From assembly GCF_964204645.1 (NCBI RefSeq), contig NC_134029.1, positions 4,721,001-4,785,000 on the forward strand: 64,000 bases of DNA, in the 5' to 3' direction. This DNA is from Tubulanus polymorphus. Lineage: Eukaryota > Nemertea > Palaeonemertea > Tubulaniformes > Tubulanidae. Of the stretch, positions 15,301 to 30,300 are shown piece by piece. The notes beneath the pieces were generated by a model. The model was not told the origin of the DNA. It ran no database searches and saw only the letters and a list, made by a program, of their open reading frames with translations. A program made the translations under genes and the position numbers. How positions within the stretch are numbered: the first letter of the stretch is position 1; each line of letters begins with the position of its first letter.

Positions 15301-18300
15301 ATTCAACCGTTATATACGTAATAATCGCAGCATACACGTTTTTACATATGTACTAATCTAACGACGGATTATGTTGCTACGGTGACCGTAACGACGGATT
15401 AATAATTCCGCCAGTCTACAAGATACCTATATCCTGCGCGGACAATGTCTCAGTCTTCGCGGTATAAATTTGATCCAGGTATGAATATTAATTTTCGGTA
15501 TATACTCTTGCGTTTTTGCCAGGTGAAAAATCTATTTTTTTCTTATTCTTTGCACAACAGCCCTTCTGTATTGTATACGGCTTTCCCGCAATTTCGATGT
15601 CCTTGGGAGATCTTCTCAGATATATAAATTAATGTATTTTTTATAGGTAATCTGCAGGTTTTTTGCTAAACAAAAATGATACCTTGTTTCTCCGCAGCGG
15701 CCGGGTCATTTTTGTAAAATATGATAAAATTTATAAACAGTTCAGTTCTATAGCGGCTGGGTCTGTTATGGTAAAATTGATCACGATTTTTTAAAAAGTA
15801 ATGTATAGGGTAGATAGTCGGCCGGCCGGGTCAACATTTAAGCTCAGCAGAGCGGAGAAACAAGGTATCAATTTTTTTAGCCTAAATACATGTATTTATA
15901 GGTAATCTGCAGGTTTTTTCTTAACGGTTAGCTTTAGATTATGATACGAGATAATGATTTGATACGATGCTTCAGATGTTGGCGATATGAGATTTACAAT
16001 ATTCGCTTTGTGTGCGCAGTTTTGGCCTCCATTAACGGATTCCTTTGAAGGCAAAACACGAATCCGAACTGCTATTAAAAATAGCGCACGAGGATGATCT
16101 TCGTTCCCGGGGACGTGAGTTTCTGTATAACGATACCGAACTCGTACACCTGGCATACTGTATACCTGTTAAGTGAATTAGTCGGCGCTACTTTATAGAA
16201 TATGGCTATTTTATCATCAGTTTATATGTATATTATTATGAAGAGGGTCGATAATGGAAACTAGATGCGGTGACACCAATATAGACGACGACGAGCGAAA
16301 GACTGTTTCGTGTTGTCTGTATAATTAACATGTAAATCTAAAAAGGTTTCCCGTCTTGTCTTCTCTTCTGCGCGCGTAATTGAATTTTCACCGGAAGTAG
16401 TAGCTTTCTGTGGAGAAGAATACGAGACGATTACCAGGTAACTGTTCGTCTGCTGACGGCGCATGGTATACCCACCAGGCAGCAGCGGTTATTATTGGAT
16501 TTGTATATAAATAATATTGCAGAAATAACGAAAATACCTATACGTTTTACGAAGATATGAAGTATTCCTGATAGCTGACATAGCTTACACGCGTCGTAGA
16601 TTCTTGCGATAGCTTACATATTAAAGCTAGCCGACATAAAGGAAGCTTATATATTTTACTGAGCCACGAAACTATGTTCTGGGAATGGGGGTTTGCAAGT
16701 TCTTCAGGTGCACTGTCTTCTAATAGTGAACTAGTTGAAAAAAAATGTTTTCGAAAAGTAAAGAGAATGGCTTGAAATACTAAAAGTTCACTTTGGGCAT
16801 TGATTTTAAAGTTAGGTTATATTTTAATTGAAAGAATTTATGGAGTTCTCGCACGAGATTGGGCCAGTATTATACTATGTGACGTCATAGATGCACGATC
16901 TAAGGTGAAGTCGTTAAAAGTTTTCGTTTCGTCGTTGAACTCAAATAGATAACTGCGGATAAAACAGCGAGAATGGAACTCGTAAGCGAAGCCGTAAACC
17001 GCGGATACGGAACGCTAAAGGCTATATCATTGTCGCTGTTGAGACTCGATTGCGAAACATACACGTCGTCGCTTCTTCAGTGATGATAAGCAATTTCAGC
17101 GGATACAATAAAATGTGTGACTATCAATTATCAGTGTACGCGGTATGAGAATCTTGATTAAGGAAATTGTAGGCAAGTTAAATAGCATGTTAATTACTAC
17201 AGCGGGTTTTAATGCAATTTATTTTTAGGTTTTACGCGACTCGTGGGGATGAGATGCATTTAGGAGTAAAAGTTTTTAAATCGATTGAGAGTCACGTCTT
17301 TAGAACGCTCAACACGACTGAATGAATATCATTCATTCATCTGCGTATTTTGAGGTTGATGAGCAGGGGAGCCTCTTCACCGATGACTTAGTGCCATTAC
17401 CAATACTTAGGGAATTCTAAGAAGTGCTTCTGGGTCCAGTCGTCCAAAAAGTGAACTTATACCTCAAGGCTAGCCTCAAGTTGTTAGATTGATTAAAGAA
17501 CTAAGGTGGTCTTGGTCCGGTCTCAAATCTAAGCTTTGACGCATATGGCCCCTGGTCAGTGTTTTCAGGTCTTAGTAGATCTCACGAGTGATGCTATCAA
17601 CGATTCTTTTAGATATAAGATATTTTGAAAACTCTGATATGTATTTAGGCGGGGCTTGATTTACGGTCGAAATGGCAATTTCCAAAGACACGTTCGTTCG
17701 ATGCTCAGCGAACCTGAAATAAACAAAGATTTAAAAAGGATTTTTCAATACGTTGTGATAATGTAATAATATGCACGTTACTATTTGCTCTTTACAACGG
17801 TAGAGAAACTACTAGAAAATCTATCGATAAACCAAATTTTACCGCCCATATTCATTATTATTGACTGATCACGAAACCATCGACCATTCTACAGCCTGCG
17901 GGCAGAAAACATTCTTAAAACTCGTCATCGATGATAGAATTCAAATTTACTAGCAATCGTGCAATCATGCGCCTGTTATAGCTCATCAAACAAAGAGAAA
18001 TATATTCGAATTGCGAAATCGCTTTAAACTATGTGTGGAAAATGGTAGAAAGTAGGTTTTCCTCGCCTCTTTAAACCGTATAAGCTTATGTCGAGGTATA
18101 TAGAGAGTCCCACGCTAGTAAAACGAGGAAGATGAAATCCGAAAAGTTTCCGCCGAGCTAATGATGTATTGATTCAACGTTTCGACTATAACCTAATAGT
18201 CATCCTATATCCGAAACGTTGAATCGATAAATGGTTAGCTTGAAGGAAACTTTTCAAACTTCATCTTCCTCGTTTTATTGCGGGATTCTCTATATATCGT

Positions 18301-21300
18301 ACAACACGGAATGGTGTTTCACCAATGGTTATTACGTCGAGGTACAAAAAATTGCGAATTTAATGTGAATACAAACACAATGACGACGGTCGATTGATTA
18401 TTGAAAATCTGTATTTTGCCTAAGGACAACAGATAACAAAACATACTACTCTCTCCATCCCGCTCGCTCTCTCCCCTCTCACTCCCCTCTCCGTCTATCC
18501 CTATAGCAGAGCGGTAAAAACGCTTTCGTATTATTGAATATTCAGACATGTGATTTTCCTATGAATATTCCGCTGATTGCAATAACTGACATTTTCAAGC
18601 CCGAGGACTTTCTACCCGGTGTATGAGGTATGATGCATTTTGATACCGAATGAAAACGCCTCGAAACGATTGTCATCGAATCCGGTTCTACGCGAATGTA
18701 CGTAACGATCGGGCATGAATAAAACTCCGTAATATTTTATGTTTTTTTTTTTCGCCTCATCATGTTCGCGTTTACGTCATAATTTCTGCCCCGTGAACGA
18801 CCTGATTTTTGTATAGAATTGCTTCGATTTCGATTAGAAAAATTCACTCTGAAATTAGGCTCATTCTTTTAAAACGAGATTTAGTTCAGGTGTCATAACT
18901 ACATAATTAAAGGAAATGATGTCGTGCGAATAGCTGTTTTCAGTGCTAGGCTAGCAATCCGATCTGATGTGACTAAAACCCTCCATCAGTGTTCAAATTA
19001 CCCGACATCATCGTCAGAACACTAATTAATAATTCCAACATCTTAAATCAAGCACGCTTCTATACGTTAACGTCGTAGCAATTAGCCTAGTTGCGTGTTA
19101 GAGCGCGTATAGCTTAGCTCGGATGTCGTGTCCTCCGCTGCGGGTTCACCGCAGTGCCCTTCAGCGCCGCGGTCATTCTATCAGTAATTATCTCATTTAT
19201 CAACAAATCGTGCGTCAAAATGCTTTCAAAGATTTCGTGCATGTACTGAATTATGAAGCAAATGATTTTCAATCTCAAAAACTATATTCCTATGTATTTT
19301 ACATTAAATCTGCTGTGGTAGAACTGTTTATATTTTCGCGTGACGCTGACTTTTACTTTGTTTGCAATTTTACCTGAATCATTCATGTGTATGTTACTTT
19401 TTCCTTTTATCAATCAATGCCTGTATTTTTAACCCCTTTTCGTGTGCGCTTTACTTACAGAATTCGCCTTCCAGCATCTTGCGTAGAGCATAATTAACGA
19501 TATCATATTCGTGTTTTCTTTTCATGTCATCATGATTGTCGGACGAAATATGTAAAATCTTTAAAGAAAAATCTGCTCATTAATTATTTGTATATATAAC
19601 TTGACGATATTTGATGTAAGAATCTGACGCATTTGTATTGCAGTGCCACAGGCGCCTTCGTTCCCGCGTACAGTTCCCAAGACGAACAGTCTTCCTCACG
19701 GCAACAACAGAGCAATAAACAGCGGTGACATGAACAACCCGATACCGCCGCATCAACAACAGACCCATCTGTCTCCCCACAGCACGATGGACACGCGGAT
19801 GCCGCCGGAATATGAAAGTTTGAATTCGCTGAATCGTTCGGATCACAAGTCAGATCATTATCAACAGGCGCCACAGCAGCCATTACCTCAACATTTACCA
19901 CCGACTGAGAGGTTAGTACTTAACCTGTCTAAATTTCAGGTCTAACCATTTTAGTGCGCCTTGTAGAATGAACAACCCTTCGCTAGATTGTGGAGTGTAG
20001 AAATCTTTCATAAATGGAAGTTTAGGCCCTTTCCTGCCTTTACTCCGAATGTTCAAGGAAAAGCTAGAAGCCACCTTCTATCGCTTCTAAATTCGTGAAC
20101 TTGCTTAAGTATATTGTTGGGTGTCCATAGGCGACCTGTTAGTGTGGTAACTATTTTGATCAGCGTATTCAGTTTCACCCCGGTTTGCGAGATGTGATGA
20201 ATTATTAAATGAATTTTTAGCGCAGTAATTCAGTTCGTTATTGAAGAGTTTTAGTGAAATAATGTGGGCAGTAATTACTGGTTTTAATGAGTCGTCGAGT
20301 GCTGTCGAGTTGTGTAATGAGACTTGCTTCGTAAACGAACAACGAGCGAATTTCGAATAACACTAGAGATCGCTGCTCCCCGTCGCTCGAGAGCAGTATT
20401 TCACGTATTGCTACGCCACTCGTTTGCTCTTCGGTTACGATTGTGAAGTATTGGGAAAGGGACGATTTTTGTCAAGCGTAGAGAGATGCATAAAAATTTG
20501 TCGTACGTTGCAGAAGTCGGCAGTCGGTGCAAACCTACGAGAGTCACGATATCGAACGATAAAAACAGCTGGCTTTTACGAGACACTCGCTTTAAAAGAT
20601 GCATTGCTTAAACCTCTTCGAAAATGCGTAAACAACTCAACCGATCTCATATTATGGTTAATGCATGTATGATATAGATTGATATATGTCAAATGCGACG
20701 CCCTTTATAAAGCCCTCCTTGTAAGGAACTAATGGTTCACTATTCCATCCACACATAAAACTAGAAGCAAAGAAAAAGCGTTGATTTTGACTTTATTTTC
20801 TTTTCAATATGTATAAACAAGGCGTCGTGTGCTCAAAATGATCGTGTTATTGTATTTTTTTTCTTGTTTTGTCTAAGGCTGCAAGGTCAACAATATACAT
20901 ATCCGTCCATGGTCATACCGAATCCGAGCGTACCTGTACCATCATATAGTCCCGTGCAAAATGACTTCCGACACTACTCCAAGTTTACGAACGCCAGCTA
21001 CAGAGTTAAGAAACAAATCAAACAGAAATGCAGCTGGAGATGTACGGGAATTATTCTACTGTTACTGTTGGTCGTCATGGCGGCGTGTTTGGCGTATCTT
21101 ACAGGTAAGAAAATTCCAATTGAATAATTCAAACGCGAAATGCGCCCTATTTCTAGTAGAGACGTTTTGTCTTGATACCTGTTGTATTGTCAAATGAAAT
21201 CTCGCCGCCGAATGACGTGTTGACGAAAAGGTTTCTAATATTTCCTTCAAAGCGAATCGAAAAATGGGCGCATCGCGGATGAAAAGAAATCTTAATCTTT

Positions 21301-24300
21301 CTGAATGCGTTCTCCGCCGCTGCAAGCAATTTCGTCAATCCTTCTGAGAAAAAAAAAGATTTCCGAATTGCTTTAGGTTCTTAAACGAGCATTGCTATCT
21401 ACGCGATTGAAAGTTTATCCGATAGTCGCCGAGTTCGATACTACACAAAATGACTATGCTAGATGAGACGGAGGCGCGCTTTGATTGCCGAGTTACAGAA
21501 ACTTGTTGACGCTACTCGTGTTGATGGTAGTTACTGTTGGCGTCACGCGGGTTACTTATTTTTTTTCGTCCGCTCGTCGCGTCTGAGACGAGTTCGTGTC
21601 AAGTGGCTACGGAACTAACTAGTGACGTCCTTTCCCTGGAGATCTACTTCACTGCTACGTAATTATCGTGAAGTGTGTACGATTTCTGAAGCAACAGCGG
21701 GAGTTATCAGTTTACAGAAAATCGACCTCCGCTCGCCGCTACCTTGCTCTCATATTCTATTCGCATCCGTCGGAAAAAAGGCGACTCACGCCTACTGAAC
21801 TCGTCGTTTCCCGATTGAATCGAGGCCGAAATAAAGCTGCTTAACAGTTGAAATAATGATCAATTTACCCGGACATAGAGAATTCCACGCTATAATATAA
21901 CGACAAAGAAGACGCCCGAAAAGTTTCCTTAAAGCTAATAATTTAATGACTCGCGTTTCGACGATAACTCAATAGTCATCTTTTGAAATGAAGATGTGAT
22001 AGTCAGTTATTCTCTGTATATCGTCACAACACGGACATAGTGTTTCATCAACGGTTTCCAATGTCCCCTTATGATGAACCTTATTGAGAAGGCTTAGAAC
22101 TTCGGAGATAATGAAAGAATTCACTAAAAAGTCTTGTTGGTTGTCGTTCCGTGGACAAGAGCGAGTGATTGCGGCGTTACGGCCACCATACATTTCAATT
22201 ACCCCTACGCGATTAGATTCAATCAAGCGGATTATGTGGGTGGGCTGCAGTCGCTTCTTGACCAGCGCCGACTTTTTGTTCAGCGTTATCTCGTTTTCAC
22301 TGAGCGGAAGTCGACTAATGAAGTCGCGCTGTGCATCCTGGGGCTCGGTGCGCGGTACGCATGGCTGGCAGGCGACGTATTTGATATATCGCGGTAGTCG
22401 ACACGAAAAGGGCCCGGAAAAAAAGAAAAAATGATATAGTTAGCGTATTTTGCGATTTCTCGTGTCATCCGAGCATCAGGTGTCTTGTCAGTCATTGTCG
22501 ATAGACAACTTCAGTGCAGTGCTGTAGTAATTAGGTTTCCTGTCCTGTTCCCTCGCCCCACTTCAGTTGGCGCCGCCGGTTAATTCCGCGACTACTCATA
22601 CTACTACTCACACCTGATGATTCGAACGCGTCGCTATACAGAGAATCGTTAATGATTTTCTTTCCGCGACGGACGACGACGGACGCGCATCGTATTTTTT
22701 CCTGGCTTATTAATTCTTTTCGCCGGCTGCACAAATGATTACATCGGAAGGAATGGAAACGTACGGGATTCTCAAGGTCGAGGCGAAATGGCTTCGCTCA
22801 CGATATAGATGATTATACCGTCGTTATGTTTATCTATGTTGTCACGATGAGCGGAGACCTCCCGAGACCCCACTCAGCGATTGATGCCAGGGTGGATCCG
22901 CAGGAACTTATGAAATGAGCTCCCCAGGCCATGTTGTATATACATGTTCAGCGAGCGCTGTAGGACGCCTCTTATCGGGATTTGGGAAATTTTAGAGAGT
23001 TCAAGTGAAATGAATAGTTTTTCTGAGCATCTAAAATTATTCCAAAACAAAATGCCCAGTAATACTATTTGTTTCTGTACCTTTATTAAGACAAGTTGTG
23101 AAAGTGTAATCTCGGCAAAAGATAAGGGAGCCCTCTGAATCTGCCCTTGAATCTGAAGTTGCCGAACAGTCTCAACGTCCAGATCCTTTACGTTAAAAGC
23201 TTACAAATAACAAGCGATTTTACGACAAAGTTCGAAATCTGTAGATTTAAAGCGCGTTATGTCACAGCACACCTCTGTGAGTATGGTATCGTTGTACTAT
23301 CTCTAGGTTTAGAGTTCATGGTTGACCCATGTCACAGTCAATATGGCGTCGATCGGTCTATTGTGACTGTTCCGACTAGCGCTACTTCTTCTCATATTAA
23401 AAAAAACCGATCCGCACTATTGTTCATAGAGGTATTACCTTCTCAAAGCCCTCTCTTCCCCGGAGGCAACGTTTGATCATTATTGACCAATAGTATCAAC
23501 GTCAAACACGAAACAATGGCTATTATTACGTCGTGATGAGATTCTGATAATTTGAGCTGGTCACGCGCGGCCCATTATCATCCACCTAGCTGAGAGGGGA
23601 GCAGAGGGAAGGGGAGGGGGTATTATACCCCTCGGGCGATTAGGGCCGATGTTTATTTAGATGATTAACGAGAGTCATCGACATCGATTCTGTGATTATT
23701 TACAATTAACCCGCGGTACTAAGTGATCAATACTCGGGATATGACTGGACAATCGTTAGCTGGTGTATGACGATGATAATCACGCCGTCTTTCCAGATAT
23801 CTGTCGATAATAACACAAGTCATTCATATTAGACCGTTCCCAAGACATGGCCCTAGATTTGACCCGGATGAAACCGGGGGCCCAGACCCAAATTTGGCCC
23901 GTGCCTTAAAAGAGAACGCGTCCACGCGTAAGTTATTGACTTGATACTTAAGTGCTCTCAAAACGATGCTACGGCTAGGGAGTCATTTCCAAAACAAGGT
24001 AGCATTCACACGGAATTTGTCCCATACTAAAAAGTTCGCCACGAGCCTGGTACAATGGGTTCACGGTAATAATGCCAGAGGTGATAATGCCAGAAGTAAA
24101 AATGCCAGAGGTAAAAATGCCAGAGGAAATATTGCCAGAAGGGTAAATTGATTCAATGATTATAAGAAACAAGTGTATCAAAACTTAAAAACTTTTCATC
24201 GAATTGTTGCTTTGACGTAATGAATTACAGCAAACTATATTGGTCAGGCCAAATTTGTCCCGTTTCAAAATGCACAGACCCATTCGTTGTCAGCGCAAAC

Positions 24301-27300
24301 GGTTGGCTTGGCCCTGATATGGCACGGGGGTGTTGGGTAATCTCCGGATGTGTGATTAGTTTTCTTTCTCCTGGATTTCAAAAGTCGTTCGTTTTAACAC
24401 GTTTTCCCTTGTACATTGTTCGTGTTGTCGTCTGCGCCTATTTCTCCCGTGGTGATCAGCGTTATTTCCTAATGCTTTGTATCCCTTGTATGTTAATCTT
24501 TTACCGAACAATGGATGGATACGATTTTCAAAAAGACGCTTTGATTGATTTATCCCTCTGTTCGTCATCGTATGACGTGACTAACATCACAATTATGATT
24601 TTCAATCTTTGAAATACGATCACCATTGTTTACGGTTTAAAGCACGCGAAGGGACTCGAATGTCGATAGATTAGGCCATGAAAATGATGTAAAAAAGAAC
24701 CTTCTTTGTCGATACGGGAAAAATATCTCGCGAAATCATTGCATATTCAAGGTGATCGATATCAGATTGATTCGTCTGTGGTTTTTTTTTCTGCCCTTTA
24801 TTTCGAGCAGACGTGGAACTTATAACGATGAAGGGTGCCCCGTGGAGCGTGTGCCTCTTTCCACAAGGTTAAGTAATTTTAAATTATCGCGGAACGCAAC
24901 GTCAAAACGCAGAAATATAACAGTCGGCCTGATATTTCAATGGTCCCGCGAGACTCGACTATCTGCTGTTCATCCGCCGCTCGCTGCGACGGATTTAAAG
25001 GTGATTTCGTCTTCGGAAAATCGTTGCATATCGAATAAAGAAAAAAAAAACGTTTCATCCTCTTACGACATCGGCAGCGATTAATATCAATGAGGCGTTT
25101 TGTTATTTTACGGTAAGAGCGTTCGGGATGATCTACACAGCGTCCTCTGCTGTCTCGCCGGATGTCCAGTCATCGGCTCGGGAATGCTTCCTATATGTTC
25201 CTCGTCCTGAACAAATACGAGACGAATTCGATAATACTAAAACCGGAGGTAAACGGATGAATCAAACTTCCTTCGATCTCGGCAATTATTCCTTCTAAAA
25301 AGAGTTTTGATATACGTCTGGCGGTGATCCGTTATTACTGCAAAGTGACGTAATTGATTTTCCTAAGTGATCCGACCGTTTAAACGAAAGGCGGCCGACT
25401 TTAATCGGGTCACGAATTCCTTGTAGAAATGTCTCGTGAGTAAACCCCGTCTTGTTTTGAATGAATTGTCTAGAATTACGTATTTTATCAAACCGTTTGA
25501 AAATGTTGCATGGAAAAACTCTTAGGTGAAGATGTTTTTCGGGGCACCAGTATCGATTCGATGCGCGTGTTACGTGAAAATCACAAGAAACCTGATTGGA
25601 AAATAATGCATACTCGCTTTTACAAAGCGATGACATATACGTGAAGAACAATGGACCAGAACCCTGAGTCTGGGAATATCGACATCTGGGTGATAATCAG
25701 GATCACTCAAAGATTAATCAATTGGACTTCAATTAGTTTGAACAATGGCACAATCGACCGCGACACCTATTTACCAAAAGATTGTTTCAGGATCGCAGGA
25801 TTTCTTTATAGTTTCTTGCCCAAAGGTCGATTTACAGTGGGCAGTTTTCCGCTTCATTTCCGCAAAATGTTTCGCCGCGATGAGGTCAGCGTCGCTTACA
25901 AATCTGTTAATCATACTCCTGAGGTCGCTGAAATTCATTATCTACTGCAAAATAACTGCTGAAGTTGAAACATCCCCTCAGAAAGTCCATAGATCTATTT
26001 CAAAATCTGACTGGTTATTACGAATTGTATCTAAGACTTTCTGATATGGCTTATCAATCATGCCAAAAAGTTCATTGAACGAAGCATGACATTCTTTTAT
26101 TCGCTTTGGATTGTCAATGAAATTATTCGAAAAGCCATACAGTGAAGTGGATGCATTGGCGGTATTACAGGATGGAGTTTGTTAGGTTTTGCCGATACCT
26201 CGTGTCGGCTCGATCTGTGAAGTGGCCGCGGACAGTGAAGATGGTTTGCGAAACCGTGATTGTTATTGAATTGCGTTAGCGGAGACAATAGCTGAGTCAC
26301 TGTCGACGTTATTAAGGACAGTTTGCGTGAACATCACAGAAATGGTCATCCTGTCGATATCACTTAGGTTTACATTGATCGACAGCTAACTGGCGTGTAG
26401 ACTTCAAATAACCCGAGATGACCTTTGATCAGAAACAATGACTGCGCGATGACTGCTAGTGGCAGAAAAATGCAGGAAATAATGTAATTTCCCAGGCCTT
26501 CATTACAGTTTCTTTTGTGTGTCATACCAGCGGTGATTATGATAACCCTTGCTCTGTAGTAACTCACATTTCACAACTTACACAAACCCAGTGTCCATGT
26601 TCCCATACTGTCCTTTGTCGTTGTTGACACCGGTAAAGTTCGGTTTCGTTTTTCCTCGTGTTTTCGATAATCAAAATGTTAAGAACTCAACTGATAACCC
26701 TACACTTCTATTGTCATTCATTCAGATTAACTTCTTTTATGGCTTCATCGTATGATTCTCCCCACCCACTAACAGTGTAGGTTGTAGCCGAGTATGATAT
26801 GATTGAATTTTATCACCTCCGTGGGTTTCGCCTCTTCGATTCGTCGACTTTTTCAAAGAAATCGTCATCCGTCTTATTCAAATTACGGGGTCGATTTTTC
26901 GTGCACTGTGGTCGTGGGAACTCCCTGTTTCCTTCCTCGGCGTAGATTCGAACCTGGTGGCGTCGCGAGACTCTGCCACGGCACGAAACCCTGTATGCGC
27001 TTAAATACACCCAGTACGTAACTACTCACGGAGCTTAGCTACAGGAAAGTTACGTCACCAAAAAGAATGCCGAACCGACGGTATCATGTTCGAATCCCCG
27101 CCAAGGGAAGTTCCTGCGTTGTTTGTTAGCTTCAATTGAACGTTAAGCTAACTAAGAAATGCTAAACCTAGGCCTGGGCTGTTTGATGTCATAATTGCTA
27201 TTAATAGTTCTATCATATCACGCACGTAGATTTCCCTCAAATCTCAGTAACTATGTTTACAATATCGAGTCACCGACATAGTGGAGCCTGCAGCAAAGGT

Positions 27301-30300
27301 GTTTCTCGTGTGCCAACGTGATTCCAGTTTTAAAATAATTCAAATCGATTTTGATATGAAGTTTACCTGCGATCGGATATATAAAAATCATGTCTGTCTC
27401 AGTCTGTAGGAATACACACGTTCAATAATAATATTTCCATTTCAGCGCTTTCGTTTCTGGACAGAGGAACCCGGCGACCTATCACCGATGACTTGAACAT
27501 GACAATTATCAAATTGATATCGAAAGGTAAGCGGCAGTGCTTTAGGACTTGGCGCCTTGAATAGCGAGATAAACCGTCGATTGTGAAAAGAGATGCAAAA
27601 AATGTAGAGTTCGATCTTTGTGTTGGTGAAAGAAGTAGACGAAGACCGATAATTCAAATTTACATCCACAAGACAATTAAGCTTTTTACAGACGAAGCTT
27701 AATAGTCGCCTCGAACGGGTAGAGCTGAATTTATATTTGAATTTTACGGAATTGGTACATCATGAGACTCAGTTTTATGGGTACCTCTGGTATCTGCGTA
27801 TCGTTTTATGCGGCTGCTGCTGCTGCTGCTGCTGCGTAGGCGATCTACTGTAGGTGCATTCCCAGGAGATAATTATTACATTATTGTAAAAGCCGCCGTT
27901 CTCTGATAATCAAGTTTGTACTACGAGTATGAGCGTGCATTCGTAATGAAGATAGGTCCAATTTTTTGCAATGTGTTTTGCCTCGATATACGGAAGCCAC
28001 AGAAACCTCGGTAACGTCATTTTAAAAATTGCTTTAAAAATTACTACGGATCGGCCGCTCGTGATTCGACCAAAAACATCACATTTTAAAGTTAGCTCTA
28101 TTTGCTTCTCCCATCAACCTGTTATCAAGACACTTTTTCCGTATTCATTTCAAGACTCTATGCTGGAAATCCTCGAAGAATAATGAAAAAAGATATTTCT
28201 ATCTTCGCCCGGTTCCCTTTTCATTAAAAGATCGTACTCCCAAGTCATTAGAAAAAAAAACATTCCCTATACTGATAAAATAAAGCAAACTGTTGTCACA
28301 ATTTCTTCAGTTTCGATTATTAATCTATATATGGAATTTCTTCCAGGTGCTAACTCGCCGAAGGGTAAACCAGTACAGTTCGAGTTGGAGCGCTATAACG
28401 AACGAACCCTGCCACCGTTTTCATTCTGGAGATCGAAACTGTACATGCCGCGGCCGAACTTCGTCAAATTTAATTTCTCCGTACCGGGCTACGCGGTGAT
28501 CGGAGTCTACGGACGTAAGAACCTACCCCCGACTCATACGCAGTTCGATTTTTTCGAAGTGTTCGACGGCAAAACGATCAAAGACCGATACAAACGAGAA
28601 GTTGGGAAGGTAATTGTCATTTTTGAAAACAGCGACGAAATTGGGCCGAGTTTTTCCGAGTCGAACTGATGTTATGAAATGTGCTGTCCGATTATATACC
28701 CAAAAATACGCGAAAAAAATCAATGAACTTCGTGATACAACGCAAGAAGTGCCTTTTAGAATTTAGAATTTTTTTAGAATACTTACAATACTTCAGGCGC
28801 ATCCGAAACATCCCGTTTTTAACGGGTTTTTTTACAGAAAGATTTTAAGTTCAATTAGTCCTGACAATTCAATACTAATGAAGTTTTCGCTCATCTTTCA
28901 AATTGGAATTCTCACTTTTAATCGTAGGGATTAATTCAGTATCGATATTCGCAAATATTTAGTGATGTATTTATATTGAATTTTGCAGACACGATACATA
29001 AACCCGTTCAAAGAGACCGCATTTATACAGTTCCTCGAGGAAGGATCTTGGTACGTGTCGATTTACAACGACGGCCCGGATTCAAACAAGGTTTCATTCG
29101 CCGGATATATATACGGTAAGCATTAGTCAAGATTTCCGAATTGAAAAAAAAAATGATTCATCACCTTAATCCGTAGAAGTTGATCTGCATGCTTTGATTT
29201 AGAAGCGCTGAGATGAGTTCTCCAAATATTTATGAAAATTGAATTCTGAAATAAGCCTCGATTTCTTCAGAAGATAGCTCTCTACATTCTGCGTACTTCG
29301 CTTCCCTCGAAAAAATTGCTTAGAAAAGTAAATTAGTAAATTACTCTGATCCATTGTTGATATATCAATGCATCATCTTCGTTATTAAACCAGGCGTGTG
29401 ACAATCTATTTAGAAACTGACTTTTCCCCGTCGCCGAAGACGTTACAATAACTAACTGACATTTTGTTGTCGTCATCTTTTTTCTTGTTTATAATTTAGA
29501 TTTAATCTCTCTTCTAGAAACATTGTAATTCGATATACCTTATTTTAGTCACTGGCTGGAAGTAATTGCACGCGCTGGCCTTCTGGCGTTAGTGCATCAA
29601 CGCGTTTTATCTAATCAAGTACTTTTTTGATTCGCTTTAGTTTCGCGCGGATGTTAATGTACTGCGCCGACGCGAGTAGAGATATTAGATACTACTTCAA
29701 TACTATACATACGCTTTGTTATAGGAATGCATTTCCAATATAGAACGTTCCAGAAATTCATTTCATCGAGTAGACCGATTTTGACATTTTTCTTCAGGCG
29801 TTTAAAATATGCGTAATCAATAAAACCGACATCATCGGTATGACAACCTTATACGTATTTATAAAGAGCATAAAATCTTTATGCATGTAATTATGGAATT
29901 ATAAAATGTCAATATTGTATATATTTGCATATGTAAATCAGTTGTCGTATTTCAATGTTCGATCTCGTTGACATTCATTGACTTATTTCCTGAAAAACAT
30001 TCGCATACCTTCAAGTTGTTTGTTGGTGTCTGTTGAATGTTTAACGTTCCTGCAGGGTTGGATCTATATAGGTATACCTATCAGTCTGTTCGCTCGTGTT
30101 GTACCCTGCAGTCTTTTTGACGATCTTTTTTCCTCGCAACTGTCAAAGCACTGGTAAAAAACTGATATCTATTTGAACGCATCACCTAAACTTTCTATTT
30201 TTGTAGAAATCGATTGGTATAATGATCCACCCCTGCTCTGACGAGTTCACAAATTTGCCAAATTCAAACTACTGCTAGATAGATTAGGGTATAGGGTATA

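Larger units (their letters stand above)
8241..19643. other. Teneurin intron 2
   Basis: An 11.4-kb intron. It holds the candidate alternative first exon (15445-15478), a GA tract, a nested direct/inverted repeat (15641-15919) and a foldback repeat near 18.1 kb. A stretch around 9091-9190 with repeated GGGAAATTTG-like words looks like a dispersed repeat of unknown type. Confidence 0.7.
21105..27445. other. Teneurin intron 4
   Basis: A 6.3-kb intron containing foldback copy 2 and a 15-bp tandem repeat. ORFs of up to 130 codons (24220-24612) show no domain or splice context. Confidence 0.7.

Noticed and set aside
19123..19377. ORF as another alternative teneurin first exon
   Set aside because: No good donor in phase 1 within the plausible part of the frame.
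24220..24612. 130-codon ORF in teneurin intron 4
   Set aside because: Hydrophobic but without recognisable family, start context or splice partners.
27050..27110. tRNA-like B box (GTTCGAATCCCCGCC)
   Set aside because: No complete cloverleaf: D arm and acceptor stem do not pair. Similar GTTCGAA words near 26950, 51600 and 53645 fail for the same reason.
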